In this document: positions 26,698-36,960 of the stretch, one piece after another
Layout of the letters: every line of letters begins with the position of its first letter
How positions within the stretch are numbered: position 1 is the stretch's first letter
Source of the DNA: Vicingus serpentipes
GTDB lineage: Bacteria > Bacteroidota > Bacteroidia > Flavobacteriales_E > Vicingaceae
NCBI GenBank assembly: GCA_024103385.1
Contig: JAGFIT010000050.1
Coordinates: 1-64,000 of the forward strand
DNA length: 64,000 bases
Reading direction: 5' to 3'
The notes under the pieces: model-generated
The model's input: the letters and a program-made list of their open reading frames with translations, nothing else
What the model was told of the DNA's origin: nothing
Databases searched by the model: none
Position numbers and translations under genes: made by a program

Positions 26698-28701
26698 ATG
26701 GAAAAAAATAAAATTTTTGGAGCCCTAGTTCTCTTTATGGCAATGACTTTGACAGTTAATGCTCAGAAGAATTTTAAGCAAGAAGCTGATGTTGCTTTTG
26801 AAGGGTATAAATACTATCAAGCGATAGATATGTATAAGAAAGCATATACAAAAGAATCTAAGTCAGATGTAAAAGCAGAAATTTTGTTTAAGATAGCAGA
26901 ATGTTATCGTTTAAAAGAAGATGGAAAGCAAGCAGCTGTATGGTACGATAAGGCAATAAAAGCAAAATATGATGACCCTATAGCAATACTACATATTGCT
27001 AATATATATAAAACTCAAGGGAATTATGAAGAGGCTATTGTCCACTACAACAAGTACAAGGCAGCTAATCCAGGAGATAAAAGAGTGGATAGAGGAATAA
27101 AATCTTCTGAGTTAGCTAAAGAATGGAAAGATAACCCTACAAGAATAATAGTTAACCCTATGCCATTGCTAAATTCTGAGGCATATGATTTTTCGCCTGT
27201 TTTTGCAGATAAGAAAAATGATGAATTATATTTTACTTCAACTAGACAAGGTTCTGCAGGAACTGAAGTTTCAGATGTTACAGGAATGAATTTTTCTGAT
27301 GTTTATCAGACTAAAAGAGATAAGAAAGGAAAATGGAGTGAACCTGCTGTTTTAAATGAAACAATCAACTCTCCAGCAAGTGAAGGAGCTGCTTGTTTGA
27401 ACGAAAAGAGAAGTATTATGTATTTCACGAGATGTGGAGTTGAGAAGAAAGGGGTTATGGGATGTAGTATTTTTTGGGCAAAAAGATCAGGACAAAAATG
27501 GGGAGAACCAGAATTAATTGCTGTAGCTGCTGATACATTTACTGTTGGTCACCCTGCTATTTCTGCTGATGATAACACATTAGTTTTTTCTTCGAATATG
27601 CCTGGAGGTAAAGGAGGAAAAGATTTATGGTACATTACTTACGATTCAAAAGCAAAGACTTGGTCAGAACCAACAAACTTAGGTTCAGAAATAAACACTG
27701 CTGAAGATGAAATGTTTCCTTACATTAGAGAAAATGGAGAATTGTATTTTTCTTCTAATGGTCATGACGGCATGGGAGGGTTAGATTTATTTAAAGCTGC
27801 TAGCACTGGAGTGAATCAGTGGAGTGGAGTCGAGAACTTGCAATATCCTATGAATTCAGAAGCCAATGATTTTGGAATTGTTTTTGAAGGAATGAAAGAT
27901 AGAGGATATTTTACAACAAGTAGAGAAGGAGGAAAAGGTGGTGATGATATTTGGGAGTTTTATTTACCCCCAATGTTATTTTCTTTAGAAGGTACAGTTA
28001 AAGATATTGAAACAAAAGAATTGTTGGCTAATGCAAAAGTGAAAATAATAGGTACTGATGGATCTTCTGCTGAGGTGACAACAGATGATAAAGGGTATTT
28101 TTCTTTCATTGAAAATGGAGCGGATAGGTACATTAATCCAGAAACTTCATACTCTTTGGTGGTAGAGAAAGAAAAATATTTAGCTGCAAAAGGAAAAGAG
28201 ACAACGGTTGGATTGAATACATCTAAAAAGTTTGTTCATGAGTATGAGTTGCAGCCGTTTAAAGACGCAGTTATTAAATTACCTTTAATTGAATACGAAT
28301 ATAATAAAGCTGATTTAAGAGCGAACTCTAAAGATTCTTTAAATTTTCTTTATAATACTATGATTGATAATCCAACTATTGTAATTCAATTGCGTTCTCA
28401 TACGGATTTTAGGGGTTCTGCTAGATATAATCAGAGTTTATCTCAAAGAAGAGCCCAGTCTTGTGTAGATTACTTAGTTAAAGAAAAAGGAATTGATCCT
28501 GAAAGAATTGTTGCTAAAGGGATGGGAGAAAATGAACCTATTAAAATGGCTGATGGTACATTGTTAGATGAGAAATACATTAATACTTTAAAATCAGAAG
28601 AAGAAAAAGAAGCTGCACATCAACGAAACAGACGTACAGATTTTAAAGTACTTAGAGATGACTACGTACCTAAAACTGCTTCTTCTACAGAAGAAAAGTA
28701 G
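26698..28701 (+). CDS. TPR / PD40 / CRD / OmpA envelope protein (PorE-like architecture)
   Basis: The 667-residue protein has a signal peptide (ends near VNAQ), TPR-like helices (~25-135), a PD40 propeller (~150-420; ELYFTSTRQGSAG, LVFSSNMPGGKGGKDLWY, LYFSSNGHDGMGGLDLF, GYFTTSREGGKGGDDIW), a carboxypeptidase-regulatory-like domain (~430-515) and a full C-terminal OmpA domain (IQLRSHTDFRGSARYN ... SLSQRRAQSCVDYLV ... QRNRRTDF). The order is the same as in PorE-type T9SS proteins that link the machinery to peptidoglycan. Many paralogues share it, and there is no lipobox here, so a T9SS role is only suggested. A strong terminator follows. Confidence 0.82.
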   Translation: MEKNKIFGALVLFMAMTLTVNAQKNFKQEADVAFEGYKYYQAIDMYKKAYTKESKSDVKAEILFKIAECYRLKEDGKQAAVWYDKAIKAKYDDPIAILHIANIYKTQGNYEEAIVHYNKYKAANPGDKRVDRGIKSSELAKEWKDNPTRIIVNPMPLLNSEAYDFSPVFADKKNDELYFTSTRQGSAGTEVSDVTGMNFSDVYQTKRDKKGKWSEPAVLNETINSPASEGAACLNEKRSIMYFTRCGVEKKGVMGCSIFWAKRSGQKWGEPELIAVAADTFTVGHPAISADDNTLVFSSNMPGGKGGKDLWYITYDSKAKTWSEPTNLGSEINTAEDEMFPYIRENGELYFSSNGHDGMGGLDLFKAASTGVNQWSGVENLQYPMNSEANDFGIVFEGMKDRGYFTTSREGGKGGDDIWEFYLPPMLFSLEGTVKDIETKELLANAKVKIIGTDGSSAEVTTDDKGYFSFIENGADRYINPETSYSLVVEKEKYLAAKGKETTVGLNTSKKFVHEYELQPFKDAVIKLPLIEYEYNKADLRANSKDSLNFLYNTMIDNPTIVIQLRSHTDFRGSARYNQSLSQRRAQSCVDYLVKEKGIDPERIVAKGMGENEPIKMADGTLLDEKYINTLKSEEEKEAAHQRNRRTDFKVLRDDYVPKTASSTEEK

Positions 28702-28710
28702 ATTGATATT

Positions 28711-28755
28711 GATATAAAAAAACATCCACCAATTTGGTGGATGTTTTTTTATATC
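28711..28755 (+). terminator. Intrinsic terminator
   Basis: A perfect 20-bp inverted repeat (28711-28730 and 28736-28755) has a 5-base loop. The core is ACATCCACC/GGTGGATGT, followed by seven T. It ends the TPR/PD40/OmpA gene ahead of purM. Confidence 0.92.
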
Positions 28756-28787
28756 TCAACTTTCTTTAATATCAGACATGGGAATCT

Positions 28788-28795
28788 TAACTTTG
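28788..28795 (+). promoter_or_regulatory. -7 element of purM
   Basis: TAACTTTG matches TAnnTTTG and lies 15 bases ahead of the purM ATG and just after the terminator of the preceding gene. The -33 region is weak. Confidence 0.45.
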
Positions 28796-28810
28796 TAAAA
28801 AAATAATTAG

Positions 28811-29983
28811 ATGGATAAATCAGAGAGATATATGCAAAGAGGAGTTTCTGCTTCTAAAGAGGACGTACATAATGCTATTTCTGCTATTGATAAAGGTTTG
28901 TATCCAAAAGCATTTTGTAAAATAATACCTGATTACCTTACAGGAGATGATAATTATTGTGTTGTGATGCATGCAGATGGAGCAGGGACAAAATCATCAC
29001 TAGCTTATGCATATTGGAAAGAAACAGGAGATGTTTCTGTGTGGAAAGGAATTGCTCAAGACGCGTTGATTATGAATATTGATGATTTGTTGTGTGTAGG
29101 AGCTGTAGATCGTATTTTATTATCGTCAACTATTGGGAGAAATAAAAACTTAATTCCAGGAGAAGTAATTGCTGCAATTATAAACGGGACAGAAGAACTT
29201 TTAGAACAATTAAGAAATCAAGGGATAGGTATTTATTCAACAGGTGGAGAAACAGCAGATGTAGGTGATTTAGTAAGAACTATTATTGTAGATTCCACAG
29301 TAACTTGTAGAATGAGGAGAGATCAAGTAATTGATAATAAAAATATTACTGTTGGAGATGTAATTGTTGGATTAGCTTCTTTCGGACAAGCAACTTATGA
29401 AACAGAGTATAATGGAGGCATGGGGAGTAATGGATTAACTTCTGCTAGACATGATGTTTTTTCAAAATCAGTTGCAGAGAAATACCCTCAAACATATGAT
29501 ACTGCGGTTCCTCAAGATTTAGTGTATTGTGGAAATTATAAGTTGACCGATGCAGTAGATGGTGTAGATATTGATGCAGGGAAACTAGTTTTATCACCTA
29601 CAAGAACTTATGCCCCAATTATTAAAAGGATGTTGGATAAATATTCTAATCAAATACATGGGATGGTTCATTGTAGTGGTGGAGCACAAACTAAGATTTT
29701 ACATTTTGTAGATGATTTACAAATAGTAAAAGACAATTTGTTTGATTTACCACCATTATTTAAAATGATACAAGAACAATCTGGTACTGACTGGAAAGAG
29801 ATGTACAAAGTATTTAATATGGGCCATAGAATGGAACTGTATGTTCCCGAAGAAATTGCAGCAGATTTGATTGCAATATCAAAAACCTTTAATGTAGATG
29901 CTCAAATTGTTGGTAGAGTTGAGAAAAGAGGACAAAAGCAATTAACCATTAAAAGTCAATACGGAGAATTTGTCTATAATTAA
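28811..29983 (+). CDS. purM: Phosphoribosylformylglycinamidine cyclo-ligase (AIR synthetase)
   Basis: The 390-residue protein begins MDKSERYMQRGVSASKEDVHNA and has HADGAGTKSSLAY near 55-67, IAQDALIMNIDDLLCVGA near 82-99 and a glycine-rich segment YSTGGETADVGD near 146. These match the PurM ATP and substrate regions, in the longer Bacteroidota version (about 390 against 345 residues in E. coli). It closes the imidazole ring (FGAM + ATP to AIR) in purine synthesis. prfA starts three bases after its stop codon, so the two are co-transcribed. Confidence 0.92.
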   Translation: MDKSERYMQRGVSASKEDVHNAISAIDKGLYPKAFCKIIPDYLTGDDNYCVVMHADGAGTKSSLAYAYWKETGDVSVWKGIAQDALIMNIDDLLCVGAVDRILLSSTIGRNKNLIPGEVIAAIINGTEELLEQLRNQGIGIYSTGGETADVGDLVRTIIVDSTVTCRMRRDQVIDNKNITVGDVIVGLASFGQATYETEYNGGMGSNGLTSARHDVFSKSVAEKYPQTYDTAVPQDLVYCGNYKLTDAVDGVDIDAGKLVLSPTRTYAPIIKRMLDKYSNQIHGMVHCSGGAQTKILHFVDDLQIVKDNLFDLPPLFKMIQEQSGTDWKEMYKVFNMGHRMELYVPEEIAADLIAISKTFNVDAQIVGRVEKRGQKQLTIKSQYGEFVYN

Positions 29984-29986
29984 TTT

Positions 29987-31063
29987 ATGAGCCTACTTCA
30001 AAAATTAGAAGGAATAAGTATTCGTTACGATCAGGTTAGTGAACAGATAGTTGATCCTGAGGTAATTTCAGATATGAAACGCTATGTTCAGCTGAATAAA
30101 GAATATAAAGAGTTGGGAGAAATAGTGGTGGTTTATAAAAAATACAAGGATGTAGTTGATAATATAGCTTCTTCTAAAGAAATTATTAAAAGTGAAACAG
30201 ACAAAGAGTTTGTCGAAATGGCAAAGGCAGAATTGGATGAGTTAATTGCTACTAAAGAGGAGATGGAGGAGGAAATTAAGTTGATGTTGATTCCTAAAGA
30301 TGAAGAAGACTCCAAAAATGTGATTATTGAAATTCGTGCAGGAACAGGAGGGGATGAAGCTAGTATATTTGTAGGAGATTTGTATAAAATGTACACGAGG
30401 TATTTAGAGAAGAAAGGATGGAAAATAGAAGTATTAACGATGAATGAAGGAACTGCAGGAGGGTTTAAAGAAATATCTTTTAGTGTAGAAGGAGAAGATG
30501 TATATAGTGTATTGAAATTTGAATCAGGTGTTCATCGTGTGCAGCGGGTTCCTCAAACAGAATCACAGGGTAGAGTACATACCTCTGCTGTTACTGTTGC
30601 AGTTTTACCAGAAGCAGAAGATGTTGATATTGAATTGAAGAAAGATGATATCAAAAAAGATACTTATCGGTCTTCAGGAGCTGGAGGACAGCATGTAAAC
30701 AAAACGGAATCGGCAGTTCGTTTAACGCATATTCCTTCAGGCATAGTTGTAGAGTGTCAAGAAGGAAGGTCTCAGATTAAGAATAATGAAATAGCAATGA
30801 AGGTGTTGAGAACACGACTTTATGAGGCGGAGGTAATTAAAAGAGAGCAAGAACGGGCAGCAGAACGAAAGTCTCAAGTGTCAACAGGAGATCGGTCGGC
30901 AAAAATTAGAACTTATAATTACCCACAAGGAAGAGTCACAGATCATAGAATAGGATTAACATTATATAATTTAGACGGTGTTATGGGAGGCGATATTGAT
31001 GAGATTATTAACTCATTGAAAATTGCAGAAAATACGGAGAAATTACAAGCAGGGATAGAATAA
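29987..31063 (+). CDS. prfA: Peptide chain release factor 1
   Basis: The 358-residue protein has the GGQ loop (SSGAGGQHVNKTESAVR), whose Gln is the usual methylation target, and the RF1 anticodon-like tripeptide PQT in RVPQTESQGRVHTSAV. The C-terminal TGDRSAKIRTYNYPQGRVTDHR is also RF1-like, so it reads UAA and UAG. It follows purM by three bases. RF1 in front of an outer-membrane-type gene is probably only positional. Confidence 0.96.
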   Translation: MSLLQKLEGISIRYDQVSEQIVDPEVISDMKRYVQLNKEYKELGEIVVVYKKYKDVVDNIASSKEIIKSETDKEFVEMAKAELDELIATKEEMEEEIKLMLIPKDEEDSKNVIIEIRAGTGGDEASIFVGDLYKMYTRYLEKKGWKIEVLTMNEGTAGGFKEISFSVEGEDVYSVLKFESGVHRVQRVPQTESQGRVHTSAVTVAVLPEAEDVDIELKKDDIKKDTYRSSGAGGQHVNKTESAVRLTHIPSGIVVECQEGRSQIKNNEIAMKVLRTRLYEAEVIKREQERAAERKSQVSTGDRSAKIRTYNYPQGRVTDHRIGLTLYNLDGVMGGDIDEIINSLKIAENTEKLQAGIE

Positions 31064-31089
31064 ACAGATCATGTAAAGAGGAGAAGCTA

Positions 31090-32595
31090 ATGTCAAATAA
31101 AAAACTTTATACTTCTCTTTTTTGTTTATCCTTTATTTTTACTAGCCTAGCTCAATCAAACAATACGGACTCTACCCTAATTAAGACTATTACAGGGGTA
31201 CTGCTTGATGAAAATACGTTGGCCCCATTGCCTTACGCTAATGTAGCTGTGTTAGCTAAAAATAAAGGTGCAACTACCAACGAGAAAGGCTTTTTCGTAA
31301 TAAAAGAAGTAGACAAATCAGACACATTAAGTTTTCATTATATCGGCTATGAGCTAAAGAAAATAGCAGTAAACGATATTCAAAAAGGATTACCTATTTA
31401 TTTAAAAGAAGAGATATTTAGCTTAAACGAATTTTTCGTTTTTGCAAACAATCACAATGCCGAAAATATTGTGAAAAATGTGATAAAATATAAAGAAAGA
31501 AATTACAAAAGTACAGCAGCAAAGAAGCAGTTGTTTATCCGTAAGCGATACATTTCTAATGTTGATAAAATAAACATTAACTTCAAAAAAAGTTCCTTTA
31601 CCCATCTTGATGAAAAGATGACAAAACTTCTAGAGAAAAAAATTCCCAAACAATCGATTTCATATACCGATTTTTTAGGAGATGTTTATACTTCTAACAA
31701 TAAAGAAGACACATTGAAGTTGAACCCAATAAAAGTTGTTAGTCTTAAAGAGAAGGATGTGGCAGATTTAGAACAACTAGAAAAACGTTTTATAGAGCTA
31801 TTTTCAAATACAAAGGAAAATGAATATTGGAAGATTAAAAGTGGAATTATAGGAGGTAAACTGGATGTTAAGGGTTCTGGATCAGTTTCCGATATAGATT
31901 CGCTGAGTGAGTTTTATAAAAATCATCTTAATGTAAAAGTTTATGCAAAAAGATTACATACTCGTTTTAATAATTTATTGGAAGACAAAAAAAAGTGGGA
32001 TTTTTTATACCATACTGGTAATTATGAATATACTCTTGTTGGTGGAACAAAAGTGAATGGGGAAGATGTTTATATTATCGATTTTAAACCTAAAAAGGGG
32101 GGTAAAGTAATAGGTAGAGTTTACATAGCAATAGATACTTACGCATTAGTAAAAGCAGATTTTAAATATGATGTTGGTAAAACGGGTACAGATATTCATC
32201 TATTTGGCGTGGGATATACTTCAAATCAATTGAACATTTCGATTTATTTTGAGAAAAAAGAAGGGAACTATCAATTAAAGTACTATGCTCAAAAAATAGG
32301 AAATAAAGTTAGTTTTGATAGAAATGTATCATTAATAAAAAAAAGGAAACGTTTTTTAATAGATAAAGAGCTTAATGAAATTAAAGTAAGGTTAAATATA
32401 CTTTCGCGTGAAGAAAGCTCTTTTGAAGTATTGATTCTTGATGATAAAAAAATCAGTAATCAAACCTATGCTAACTTTAAGCAAAAGAGTACTTTTAAAA
32501 TTATTTATGTAGATCAATTTAATGATAATGTTTGGAATGGGTATGATATTATTGAGCCTACCAAACAAATGCGCGATTATAAAAAAATAGAATAG
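31090..32595 (+). CDS. Carboxypeptidase-regulatory-like domain protein, probable cell-envelope protein
   Basis: The 501-residue protein has a signal peptide (residues 1-22) and a CarboxypepD_reg-like domain ([20 protein letters not shown] near 37, [24 protein letters not shown]) of the kind found at the start of TonB-dependent or related outer-membrane proteins. The rest ([38 protein letters not shown]) resembles the DUF5686-type group but is shorter and no clear barrel is seen. A purine-rich AAGAGGAGAAG lies just before the ATG, which is unusual in this phylum. pyrF starts four bases downstream. Confidence 0.65.
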   Translation: MSNKKLYTSLFCLSFIFTSLAQSNNTDSTLIKTITGVLLDENTLAPLPYANVAVLAKNKGATTNEKGFFVIKEVDKSDTLSFHYIGYELKKIAVNDIQKGLPIYLKEEIFSLNEFFVFANNHNAENIVKNVIKYKERNYKSTAAKKQLFIRKRYISNVDKININFKKSSFTHLDEKMTKLLEKKIPKQSISYTDFLGDVYTSNNKEDTLKLNPIKVVSLKEKDVADLEQLEKRFIELFSNTKENEYWKIKSGIIGGKLDVKGSGSVSDIDSLSEFYKNHLNVKVYAKRLHTRFNNLLEDKKKWDFLYHTGNYEYTLVGGTKVNGEDVYIIDFKPKKGGKVIGRVYIAIDTYALVKADFKYDVGKTGTDIHLFGVGYTSNQLNISIYFEKKEGNYQLKYYAQKIGNKVSFDRNVSLIKKRKRFLIDKELNEIKVRLNILSREESSFEVLILDDKKISNQTYANFKQKSTFKIIYVDQFNDNVWNGYDIIEPTKQMRDYKKIE

Positions 32596-32599
32596 GATT

Positions 32600-33403
32600 A
32601 TGAACAAACAGGAATTGATTCATCAAATCAAACAAAAAAAATCATTTTTATGTATTGGTTTAGATACAGATCTTACTAAGATTCCAAAACATTTGTTGGA
32701 TGAAGAAGATCCTATTTTTGAATTTAATAAACAGATTATAGATGCTACAAAGGATTTGTGTGTAGCATATAAGCCAAACACTGCATTTTATGAATCGTTA
32801 GGTGTTAATGGATGGAAAAGTTTGCAGAAAACAATTGATTATATCCCAAAAGATATTTTTACGATTGCTGATGCTAAAAGAGGAGATATAGGAAATACTT
32901 CTGCCATGTATGCAAAAGCTTTTTTTGATACATTAAAATTTGATTCCGTTACTGTAGCTCCATATATGGGAAGTGATTCTGTAGTTCCTTTTTTACAACA
33001 TAAAGATAAATGGGTAATTCTGTTAGCGCTTACATCGAATCAAGGTGCGGATGATTTTCAATTTTTTAATGATGGAAATCAACCACTTTTTGAAAAGGTT
33101 TTGGAGCAATCTAAAAAATGGGGGAATGAGGAAAATCTAATGTATGTTGTAGGTGCTACTCGACCAGAAATGTTTGCAGAGATTAGAAAAATTGTTCCTA
33201 ATCATTTTTTGTTAGTTCCAGGAGTTGGGGCACAAGGAGGTTCTTTGTCAGAAGTTTGTAAGTACGGAATGAATAATGAAGTCGGACTGTTGATTAATTC
33301 GTCACGAGGAATAATTTATGCAGGAAAGGATAAAAATTTTGCAGAAACAGCAAGAAAAGAAGCGATGATTATTCAAAAAGAAATGAGTACCTTGTTACAG
33401 TAA
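32600..33403 (+). CDS. pyrF: Orotidine 5'-phosphate decarboxylase (type 2)
   Basis: The 267-residue protein has [13 protein letters not shown] at 17-29, [11 protein letters not shown] at 58-68 and the catalytic [10 protein letters not shown] at 91-100 (Lys93). The arrangement and length are those of the PyrF type 2 subfamily. It decarboxylates OMP to UMP in pyrimidine synthesis. It lies four bases after the preceding gene and 23 before the SPFH gene, within one long plus-strand run. Confidence 0.95.
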   Translation: MNKQELIHQIKQKKSFLCIGLDTDLTKIPKHLLDEEDPIFEFNKQIIDATKDLCVAYKPNTAFYESLGVNGWKSLQKTIDYIPKDIFTIADAKRGDIGNTSAMYAKAFFDTLKFDSVTVAPYMGSDSVVPFLQHKDKWVILLALTSNQGADDFQFFNDGNQPLFEKVLEQSKKWGNEENLMYVVGATRPEMFAEIRKIVPNHFLLVPGVGAQGGSLSEVCKYGMNNEVGLLINSSRGIIYAGKDKNFAETARKEAMIIQKEMSTLLQ

Positions 33404-33426
33404 ATTAATTTTAAAAATAAATAGTT

Positions 33427-34416
33427 ATGGAACCAGGATTAGTACTAAAATTGATATTTGGAGTATTTGTGTTTTTATTCACATTTGGTATTTTTTTCAT
33501 TGTAAAACAGAAAACAGCAGTAATAATAGAAAGATTAGGAAAATTTAATCGAGTAGCACGGTCGGGTTTTAATTTAAAAATTCCTTTTTTAGATAAAAAA
33601 GCAGGAGTAGTAAATTTAAAGGTAATGGAACTTCCTGTTGAGGTAGAAACAAAAACAAAGGATGATGTTTTTGTTAGATTAATAGTTTCTGTGCAATATT
33701 ATGTTGTTGAAACAGAGGAAGGAATTTCTACTTCATTCTATAAATTTGATAATCCAGCTCGTCAAATACAATCTTATGTCTTTGATTCTATTCGTTCGGA
33801 AGTACCTAATATGCTGTTGGATGATGTTTTTAGCGAAAAAGATAAAATTGCTAAAGCAGTACAAATAGAGTTAGCCGATACAATGGAAGAATATGGGTTT
33901 GCTATTATTAAGGCATTGATTACTGATATTGATCCAGACTCTAAGGTAAAGCACGCGATGAATGAAATTAATGCTGCCAAACGACTAAAAGAAGCTGCCA
34001 AAGAATATGCCGAAGCGGAAAAAATTAAAGTTGTTGCAGCAGCAGAGGCAGAAGCAGAAAGTAAAAAATTACAAGGGATAGGTATTGCTGACCAGCGAAT
34101 AGCAATTGCAAACGGAATGAAACAATCTGTAGAACAAGTAAAAGGAGCTATGGAGGCAGATGTTACCGGACAACAAGTAATGAATATGTTGTTTATGACT
34201 CAGCATTATGATACCATTAGTAGATTGGCAGATCAAGGAGTAAATACTATTTTTGTTCCTTATTCTCCAGGAACAGTAGGAGACTTACAGACTCAAATAC
34301 AAGCCAGTTTAATAGCTGCTGATACCATTACTAAACCAGTATCTAAACCTTTTAAAAATGAACCTTCAAGAGGTTCTCAATCTCAAGAGGAAGTAAATCC
34401 TGATGATTTTGAATAA
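33427..34416 (+). CDS. SPFH/Band 7 membrane protein (QmcA/stomatin-like)
   Basis: The 329-residue protein has one N-terminal membrane segment (~8-27), an SPFH domain (TAVIIERLGKFNRVARSGFNLKIPFLDK, then VFVRLIVSVQYYVV, then LDDVFSEKDKIAKAVQ) and an Ala/Glu-rich coiled coil (~185-225; KEAAKEYAEAEKIKVVAAA). Proteins of this family form large rings on the inner membrane and help membrane proteases or microdomains. No NfeD partner is adjacent. The tail is hydrophilic and unstructured in appearance. Confidence 0.88.
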   Translation: MEPGLVLKLIFGVFVFLFTFGIFFIVKQKTAVIIERLGKFNRVARSGFNLKIPFLDKKAGVVNLKVMELPVEVETKTKDDVFVRLIVSVQYYVVETEEGISTSFYKFDNPARQIQSYVFDSIRSEVPNMLLDDVFSEKDKIAKAVQIELADTMEEYGFAIIKALITDIDPDSKVKHAMNEINAAKRLKEAAKEYAEAEKIKVVAAAEAEAESKKLQGIGIADQRIAIANGMKQSVEQVKGAMEADVTGQQVMNMLFMTQHYDTISRLADQGVNTIFVPYSPGTVGDLQTQIQASLIAADTITKPVSKPFKNEPSRGSQSQEEVNPDDFE

Positions 34417-34418
34417 GT

Positions 34419-35693
34419 GTGAAAGAAGATTTTTTACATTATCTGTGGAAGTATAAACTATACAACACTTCTCAACTAAAAACAATTGAAGGGCAAAACC
34501 TAGAGGTTTTAAATGTAGGAATTGTTAATTCGGATGCTGGACCTGACTTTTTTAATGGAAAAATTAAAATTGAAGATACCATTTGGGCGGGAAATATAGA
34601 AATTCATGTTAAATCGTCTGATTGGTTAAAGCACCAACATCAAACAGATAAGGCATACGATAATGTGATATTGCATGTGGTTTATGAAGATGATAAACCT
34701 GTAATAGATAAAAATGGAAGTAGTGTTCCAACACTAGAATTAAAAAATATTATTAATACTACCCTACTAGAAAACTACACCAATTTATTGAATTCAAAAG
34801 ATTGGATTCCGTGCGGAAATCAAATTAAAGATGTTAACAGGTTTACCATTAATAGTTTCCTAGATAGATTAGCAATAGAAAGGTTAGAGCGTAAATCAGG
34901 AGAAATATTACAGACCTTATCGTTAAATAAAAATGATTGGGAGGAAACATTTTACCAATACCTTTTTAAATATTTTGGGTTAAATGTAAATGCGGTTCCT
35001 TTTCAATTAGTTGCAAAAAATACGCCTTTAAAAATTATTGATAAGCACCATTCTATAGAAAGTATTGAGGCACTTTTATACGGACAAGCAGGTATGCTGG
35101 AAGAAGACTTAAAAGATGTTTATCACGAACGTTTAAAAAATGAATACCAGTTTTTAAGAGCTAAATTTAAGTTGAAAGGCATAGATAGTGGCTTATGGAA
35201 ATTATTAAGACTGAGGCCATCTAATTTTCCGACAATTAGAATTTCTCAATTGGCCAATTTATTATTAAAAAAACCTAGAACATTCTCTAATATAATTGCA
35301 GCTAAATCGATAAAAGAAATTCAAGAATTATTCAAAGTTAGCGCTTCTCAATATTGGGATAACCATTATCAGTTTGGGAAGGTTAGCGACATTAAAAAGC
35401 AGAAAAAAATAGGAGAAGCAACAGTCAATAATATAATAATCAATGTTGTAGTACCTTTTATTTTTGTTTATTCTCAACACAATGGAATAGATGAATTAAA
35501 ACAAAAAGCATTTTCTTATTTAGAAATATTGCCAGCAGAGAAAAACACCATTATAAAAAAATGGAAAGAGTTGAGTGTTGTTTCAACCAGTGCGATGCAG
35601 ACTCAATCCTTATTGGAGTTAAGGAACAATTATTGTTTTCAAAAAAAATGTTTAAATTGCAGTGTTGGTAATAATATATTAAGAAATGATTAA
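34419..35693 (+). CDS. DUF2851-family protein
   Basis: The 424-residue protein opens MKEDFLHYLWKYKLYNT and has LNVGIVNSDAGPDFFNGKIKI and GNIEIHVKSSDWLKHQHQTD, the signature of DUF2851, a family nearly confined to Bacteroidota. Its end holds several Cys (CFQKKCLNCS) that may bind metal. The start is GTG at 34419, two bases after the SPFH stop codon. The function is unknown. It overlaps the PspC-domain gene by eight bases, so the two are translationally linked. Confidence 0.88.
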   Translation: MKEDFLHYLWKYKLYNTSQLKTIEGQNLEVLNVGIVNSDAGPDFFNGKIKIEDTIWAGNIEIHVKSSDWLKHQHQTDKAYDNVILHVVYEDDKPVIDKNGSSVPTLELKNIINTTLLENYTNLLNSKDWIPCGNQIKDVNRFTINSFLDRLAIERLERKSGEILQTLSLNKNDWEETFYQYLFKYFGLNVNAVPFQLVAKNTPLKIIDKHHSIESIEALLYGQAGMLEEDLKDVYHERLKNEYQFLRAKFKLKGIDSGLWKLLRLRPSNFPTIRISQLANLLLKKPRTFSNIIAAKSIKEIQELFKVSASQYWDNHYQFGKVSDIKKQKKIGEATVNNIIINVVVPFIFVYSQHNGIDELKQKAFSYLEILPAEKNTIIKKWKELSVVSTSAMQTQSLLELRNNYCFQKKCLNCSVGNNILRND

Positions 35694-35910
35694 TAAGGTT
35701 CAATCTTTTTTTGAGAAACAAATTTTTGGAGTGTGTGCTTGGTGGGGTGAAAAACTTCAGTTAAAATCAAGTAGGATTAGAATGTTTTTTATCTATTTGT
35801 CATTTTTAACCTTTGGTTCACCTATTTTTATTTACCTCATTATGGCTTTTATATTGGAACATAAAGAATATTTTAAGTTGCAAAAAAAGAAATCTGTCTG
35901 GGATATATAA
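35686..35910 (+). CDS. Small PspC-domain membrane protein
   Basis: The 74-residue protein has the PspC layout: a basic/amphipathic N-terminus (FEKQIFGVCAWWGEKLQLKSSRIRM) followed by a hydrophobic segment (~33-58) and a charged end. PspC proteins act in envelope stress or as membrane anchors. It overlaps DUF2851 by eight bases and precedes the K+ channel gene by eight bases. Confidence 0.82.
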   Translation: MINKVQSFFEKQIFGVCAWWGEKLQLKSSRIRMFFIYLSFLTFGSPIFIYLIMAFILEHKEYFKLQKKKSVWDI

Positions 35911-35918
35911 AATACCTT

Positions 35919-36947
35919 ATGCTCAATTTCAAATATTTCCGAAAAATATATGTAGCGATATCTTTATTGTTGACAATAATTATTATCGGAGTTTCAGGGT
36001 TTAGTATAATAGAAGGTTATACATTGTCGGAAGCCATATATATGACAATAATAACTGTTTCTACAGTTGGGTTTAATGAAGTTAGACCTTTATCTTCAGA
36101 AGGGAGATTATTTACCGCTTTTTTAATTATCTTTAGCTTTGGTACATTTGCATATGCAATTTCATCTATTACTATGTATGTATTAGATGGTGAGTATAAA
36201 AGGTATTTTAAAGATTTAAGAGTTAAGAAAAAAGTGGATAAATTTTCAAGGCATACAATTATTTGTGGTTATGGTAGAAATGGTAAGCAAGCTGTTTCTG
36301 AATTAGAAGCACATCATCAAAAATATGTAGTTATTGAAAATGACAAAGATTTAATAGATGTATTAAGAGAAACACATACCATTCCATTTGTAGAAGGTGA
36401 TGCTACTTTTGAAAAAATATTAGAAGGAGCTGGAATAGGTCAGGCACGAGCACTGATAACAACATTGCCTAAAGATGCAGATAATTTATTTGTTGTATTG
36501 ACTGCAAGGGAAATGAACCCTGATTTATTAATTATTAGTAGAGCTTCTAATGACAATTCTGATAAGAAATTAAGAAGAGCAGGTGCTAATAATGTAATTA
36601 TGCCAGATAAAATTGGAGGAGCACATATGGCTTCTTTGGTAATTAAGCCAGATGTTATAGAGTTTATGGATTATGTTATGGGACAAGGAACAAGTTCTGT
36701 TAACCTAGAAGAAATTACATTTGAGAACTTGCCTGAAAATCTTCAGAATAAATCAATTAAAGAACTAGGTATAAGAGATAAATCAGGTGCTAATATTGTT
36801 GGTTTTAGAACTCCTGAAGGGGAGTACATTATTAATCCTTCACCAGAAACGATTATTATGCCTAGGGCTAAAATATTTGTGCTAGGAACTATAGAGCAAA
36901 TTGATGCTTTTAGAGATTTTACATCACAACAAAAAGTATTAAGATAA
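35919..36947 (+). CDS. Two-helix potassium channel with RCK (TrkA-N) domain
   Basis: The 342-residue protein has two membrane helices (~10-30 and 64-89) around a pore loop whose filter reads TVSTVGF (46-52). An RCK domain follows with the nucleotide-binding GYGRNG at 117-122 and a TrkA-C-like part at the end. Phe replaces the usual Tyr in the TVGYG filter; this GF variant is known in some K+ channels. It should let K+ pass under ligand control in the cytoplasmic membrane. It is the middle gene of a dense plus-strand run. Confidence 0.88.
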   Translation: MLNFKYFRKIYVAISLLLTIIIIGVSGFSIIEGYTLSEAIYMTIITVSTVGFNEVRPLSSEGRLFTAFLIIFSFGTFAYAISSITMYVLDGEYKRYFKDLRVKKKVDKFSRHTIICGYGRNGKQAVSELEAHHQKYVVIENDKDLIDVLRETHTIPFVEGDATFEKILEGAGIGQARALITTLPKDADNLFVVLTAREMNPDLLIISRASNDNSDKKLRRAGANNVIMPDKIGGAHMASLVIKPDVIEFMDYVMGQGTSSVNLEEITFENLPENLQNKSIKELGIRDKSGANIVGFRTPEGEYIINPSPETIIMPRAKIFVLGTIEQIDAFRDFTSQQKVLR

Positions 36948-36960
36948 AACTAAGCTTTTC

